Assembly: GCA_027487485.1 (NCBI GenBank)
Contig: JAIYDN010000039.1
Location: forward strand, 1 to 36,950
Direction of reading: 5' to 3'
Origin: Planctomycetaceae bacterium
Lineage (GTDB): Bacteria > Planctomycetota > Planctomycetia > Pirellulales > Pirellulaceae
Length of the DNA: 36,950 nt
Positions 33,485-36,950 of this stretch are shown here, in pieces. The notes under the pieces were generated by a model, which was not told the origin of the DNA, did not search any database, and saw nothing but the letters and a program-made list of their open reading frames with translations. Position 1 is the stretch's first letter; every line of letters starts with the position of its first letter. Both the position numbers and the translations under genes were made by a program.

Positions 33485-35968
33485 GTGCAATTTCTTTTTC
33501 AGCCACTGGCGTGGGGTTTCCTACTGGTTTTGCTCCCCTTGTTGATCCACCTGATTAACTTGGTGCGGCATCGCAGAACGCAATGGGCGGCCATGGAATT
33601 TCTGCTTGAAAGCTATCGCAAACATCGTCGGTGGGTATGGCTAAAGCAGGCACTGCTTATCGCTTCGCGCATGCTGGCGGTCGCCATCGCGGTTGCCATG
33701 CTGGCTCAATGGATCAGTGGTTCGCGCTGGCTGTCCCTGATGGGTCAAACCACGGTGCATCATTATGTTATTTTGGATGATTCCGCGTCCATGGGTGATA
33801 TGGCTTCCAATGGATCAGCTTACCAAGCTGCCATGGGTGCTTTGCAGTCGATCGCTTCCAATGCAACCAACCGCGACGGAAGCCATCTGCTCACGGTCAT
33901 TCGAACGTCCCGCGCCACGTTGGCTTCACCGAAAGCTCCGTCCACGGAGACTGAGCCTCCAGCGGGAACAGAAAAAGCCTCCGGGGATTCTTCGACCAAG
34001 GTGGGTGCAGAAGAGGTGGCAGGCTCCAAGCCAACCGAAGCACCTAGACCAGACATGATTGCGGATTTGCTTTCGCGAAGCGTGCCTGCTGATCCAACGG
34101 CTCTTCTGAGCAAGATCAAACTAACCGTTCCGAGCTCGCTGGATTGCGACCCATCGGATGCTTTGGAGCTGATCGCACCACTTCTGCAACAGGCTTCCAA
34201 TGAAAAGGCGATCGTCTATTTGATGAGCGATTTCCGGTCCAAGGATTGGTCCAATCCGACGGTCATCAAGCAACAGTTTTTGTCGCTGCCTGGTGATGAA
34301 CCAGATTTGCAACTTGTGGATTGCGCCCCGGACCGGCACGAAAACTTGACGTTGGTTTCGGTGCAACCTCAGCAAGAAGTGCTTGCGGCAGGGGTGCCTG
34401 CCTTGCTGAACGTGTCAGTTCGCAATAACGGCGCTGCGCCGGTTCGAAATGTATCGGTTCGTGTGACCGCGGTCGATTACAGCGATCGGCAATCAGAGCC
34501 CAAACCCACAGCGGCATTTTCCGGTATTGTGACCGACCTGCCTGTGGTTTTAATTGATCGAATTGAGCCTGGCGAATTGGTGACGCGAAGTGTCCAGGTA
34601 CTGTTCCCGCGAAGTGGTTCGCATGTGATCGAAGCGCAATTGCCACCCGATCCGCTTCAAGCGGACAACAGTGCGAGATGCGTTTTGGATTTGCAAGAAG
34701 GGATTCGAGTTCTTTTGGTCGACGGGGACCCCACTGGCAAACATTCGTTCTTCTTCGAATCTGCCTTGAATCCGGGTGGCAACGCAAAGACGGGTTTGGT
34801 CATGTCGCGCGAAGGACCAGAATACTTGCGAGATACCGATGTTGCCTCGCTTCAAAACTACGCCTGCATTATTCTTCAAGCCATACCATCCTTGGACCCT
34901 CGCGCCTTGGACAATCTTCATCGGTATGTTTCCCGAGGAGGCGGATTGGCTGTGTTCTTCGGCGAGCAAATGTCGATGGCGGATTATCTTCGATACAACT
35001 CTGCTTGGACGAAGTCTCTTGGTGGTGCTGACAATACGACGCCACTGCTGCCGTTCTCCATCAAGGGGGCGGCGGACCTTGTTACGAAAGCGGGTGAGAC
35101 GGCTCCTGATTTGATTGCCGACAATCATCCTATCTTTGAGCCCTTTTTTGGACTAAGCAATTCACCATTCCAGTTTGTTCGAATTCAAAAATTTCTTGAG
35201 ATTGAGAACTCGGCAAAGGGGCCGGCCTCGGAAGCCAAAGACATTTCAGAAAAGGCGAACGCACTGGCATGGAAACCGGTCGCAACGCTTCGCAACAAAC
35301 AACCGATCATGATCGATCACGTGGTTGGTGAAGGTCGCGTGCTGTTTGCTTTAACCGCATTGGATCGCACATGGACGAATTGGCCTCAGGATCCAACCTT
35401 CGTGGTGGCTTCGCTGAAGTTGGTGGGGTACCTTTCCTCGTTCCGATCGCCCGAGACTTCGCGTTTTGCAGGCGCTCCCATGCGTTGGGATTTTTCTTCT
35501 CAGGAGATGCTGCCGGAGATTCAAGTGCTTTGCCCACCCACCTTAGGAGCGGGGGCCAAACCCAGCTTGAGCTTGAACGCGATTCCTGCAGGCGACTCAT
35601 CTTTGCAGGCATCGCTGAGCGCCGGGCTGAATCCGGATTCGGACGAAACCTTGCGGGCGATTTTGTCGGCGGGGAATTTTGAATGGTGGGGTATCACGAC
35701 GCAAGGAGATCGCATCGTCAAGAACATCGCTAGAAACACACCTCCCTTGGAAGGCGAACTAGCCAAGATTGAATCCGTGGATTTGAATCGTAATCTGAGC
35801 GGCGTAAAATTCGCTTATCGAACATCGGAATCTTTAAGTACCAATTTTTCGTTAGCTGGATTCGCCAATCGAAACATGATGCTCATGGTCTTGCTTTTGG
35901 GGCTGTTGATGTTTGAGCAATGGCTTGCATGGAGCGCTTCGTACCACGTAACCACGAAACGAACCTAA
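33485..35968 (+). CDS. BatA-like membrane protein with vWA and GATase-like regions
   Basis: 827 residues from a GTG six bases after the DUF58 stop. The BatA N-terminal domain has two membrane helices (about 6-26 and 56-76) with the RRTQWAAMEFL linker, followed by a vWA-type segment with DDSASM (98-103). A Pro/Glu/Ala/Thr-rich insertion spans ~150-190. Around 407-500 is a region like class I amidotransferase or ThuA-type domains (VLLVDGDPTG, RYVSRGGGLAVFFGE). A C-terminal helix lies near 797-817. Large parts would face the periplasm. This is the long BatA variant common in planctomycetes; its function is unknown beyond the MoxR context. Confidence 0.87.
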   Translation: MQFLFQPLAWGFLLVLLPLLIHLINLVRHRRTQWAAMEFLLESYRKHRRWVWLKQALLIASRMLAVAIAVAMLAQWISGSRWLSLMGQTTVHHYVILDDSASMGDMASNGSAYQAAMGALQSIASNATNRDGSHLLTVIRTSRATLASPKAPSTETEPPAGTEKASGDSSTKVGAEEVAGSKPTEAPRPDMIADLLSRSVPADPTALLSKIKLTVPSSLDCDPSDALELIAPLLQQASNEKAIVYLMSDFRSKDWSNPTVIKQQFLSLPGDEPDLQLVDCAPDRHENLTLVSVQPQQEVLAAGVPALLNVSVRNNGAAPVRNVSVRVTAVDYSDRQSEPKPTAAFSGIVTDLPVVLIDRIEPGELVTRSVQVLFPRSGSHVIEAQLPPDPLQADNSARCVLDLQEGIRVLLVDGDPTGKHSFFFESALNPGGNAKTGLVMSREGPEYLRDTDVASLQNYACIILQAIPSLDPRALDNLHRYVSRGGGLAVFFGEQMSMADYLRYNSAWTKSLGGADNTTPLLPFSIKGAADLVTKAGETAPDLIADNHPIFEPFFGLSNSPFQFVRIQKFLEIENSAKGPASEAKDISEKANALAWKPVATLRNKQPIMIDHVVGEGRVLFALTALDRTWTNWPQDPTFVVASLKLVGYLSSFRSPETSRFAGAPMRWDFSSQEMLPEIQVLCPPTLGAGAKPSLSLNAIPAGDSSLQASLSAGLNPDSDETLRAILSAGNFEWWGITTQGDRIVKNIARNTPPLEGELAKIESVDLNRNLSGVKFAYRTSESLSTNFSLAGFANRNMMLMVLLLGLLMFEQWLAWSASYHVTTKRT

Positions 35969-36950
35969 TGCATAATCCGACCAACCTACTATCCGCTTCG
36001 CTAGCCCAAGGTGACTTACGAGTCTTCTATCAGTGGATGCGGATTGAACAAATGGATCAATGGATCCACTGGTTTGTATTCGCCTGTTGCCTTGCTGGAC
36101 TTGTCTCCTATGTGATTTATTGGTATCGCAAGGATTGGCAGGAGCTGCCTCGAGGGATCGGGTGGACTTTGCTGCTGCTGCGATTCTTAGCGTTGGCAGG
36201 CATTTTGATTTTCTTTTTCGACTTGCAGAAGCGAACCGAACAGAAAGTCACCAGGTCATCGCGGCTTGCTGTTCTAGTGGATACCTCGTTAAGCATGACC
36301 ATGCCTCAGGCGGATGACGATTCCAATGTTGCGAATCCAGTAGGGGCATCCAGCAGCCGAATATCGACTGTGCAAGAGACGTTTGCGAAATCGCCGTTGC
36401 TGGAACAATTGCAACAAAAGCACGACGTGAGTGTGATGCGTTTTGATCAAGGCTCGCGCCCCAGTGTGGTGGCGTCCTTCATGAAACCAACTCGTTCGGA
36501 AGGGCAACTCGATAGCGAAGCAAGTCGAGTTGAACTCTGGCGTTGGTTATCCGTTCTTACTTGGTCAGGGACAATCGTATTGGCCGTTGGTGGGTTGGTA
36601 ATGGCAATCGCGCTATTATCAAGAGTGTACGGCGATGTTCGAGCTTTTTGGCCGTATGTGCTGATGACTTCGGTGATCGCAGTGGTTTCAGGGTTTGTCA
36701 TGATTGCGACAGCGGTATTGCGAGCGGATTCGATTCCGTGGAGCGGACTTTGGAGCATGAACGCTCCCTCACCTTCGGCTCCGTCATCGATTGCTCCGAG
36801 CACAACAGGCGCAGTTGCTGGCACATCCCCAAGCACTGCAGAAAATCCATCAGCCATCCTCGCGCCCAAAGAGGTCGCCTGGGAGACTCAAATCGCTGCG
36901 ACGGGTGCTGAGTCGCGAATCGGGGATGCAATCAGCAGTGTCTTGGAACA
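35968..36950 (+). CDS. vWA-domain membrane protein, partial (3' end outside window)
   Basis: The ATG at 35968 shares its A with the preceding TAA (TAATG), and the frame stays open to the right edge, giving 327 complete codons. Two membrane helices (~31-51, 66-85) are followed by a vWA domain starting RLAVLVDTSLSM (metal site D105-S109). Two further helices (~198-218, 231-251) and a Ser/Ala/Pro-rich linker interrupt the domain, which seems to resume at ATGAESRIGDAISSVLE. It is the fourth gene of the MoxR operon. The end and any catalytic or C-terminal domain are not visible. Confidence 0.85.
   Translation, partial: MHNPTNLLSASLAQGDLRVFYQWMRIEQMDQWIHWFVFACCLAGLVSYVIYWYRKDWQELPRGIGWTLLLLRFLALAGILIFFFDLQKRTEQKVTRSSRLAVLVDTSLSMTMPQADDDSNVANPVGASSSRISTVQETFAKSPLLEQLQQKHDVSVMRFDQGSRPSVVASFMKPTRSEGQLDSEASRVELWRWLSVLTWSGTIVLAVGGLVMAIALLSRVYGDVRAFWPYVLMTSVIAVVSGFVMIATAVLRADSIPWSGLWSMNAPSPSAPSSIAPSTTGAVAGTSPSTAENPSAILAPKEVAWETQIAATGAESRIGDAISSVLE

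Overview
The window looks like chromosomal DNA of a planctomycete, probably a Pirellulaceae member of the Rhodopirellula/Blastopirellula type. This is inferred from gene content: a giant secreted multidomain protein ending in GEVED and dockerin type I domains, an exported sulfatase, a BlaI/M56 pair with an unusual periplasmic domain, a MoxR-DUF58-BatA-vWA locus, a PcfJ-like gene, and scarce Shine-Dalgarno sites. No database search was possible, so all family names come from motif recognition.

Layout. 1-14133 (+) is one open frame that already runs at base 1, so its start lies outside the window. It encodes at least 4710 residues: four near-identical 179-residue repeats (537 bp period), a beta-rich linker, a Calx-beta-like domain, eleven CARDB-like repeats, PPC-like modules, three 280-residue PKD/Ig units (840 bp period), a GEVED domain and a dockerin pair. 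lspA (14176-14769, -) and a zinc-ribbon threonine synthase (14980-16410, +) are divergent. After a palindrome-rich convergent gap comes an M56/BlaR1-like protease (16604-18979, -) whose sensor region looks secretin-like. It is translationally coupled to a BlaI-type repressor (18976-19359, -) with a strong promoter interleaved with palindromic operators. A WD40-like exported protein (19689-20804, +), a structured intergenic stretch with a possible threonine-synthase relic, a sulfatase (21186-22625, -) and a PcfJ-like protein (22746-24230, -) follow.

28993-24670 (-) is a run of housekeeping genes: infC with an apparent AUU start, an FAH-family hydrolase, a YacL-like PIN/TRAM membrane protein, a Bcp-type peroxiredoxin, dapB, and a small Cys-rich protein. 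tRNA-Lys(CTT) lies upstream of infC on the other strand at 29347-29419. Then come a possible 53-residue minus-strand protein, a six-helix membrane protein, an exported SMP-30/gluconolactonase, and the MoxR (31561-32607), DUF58 (32576-33478), BatA-like (33485-35968) and vWA membrane protein (35968 to right edge) operon, in which adjacent genes overlap or nearly touch.

The points most worth following up are the protease-secretin fusion with its operator/promoter, the long near-identical tandem repeats in the giant gene, the AUU start of infC, and the two membrane helices inserted in the vWA domain of the last gene.
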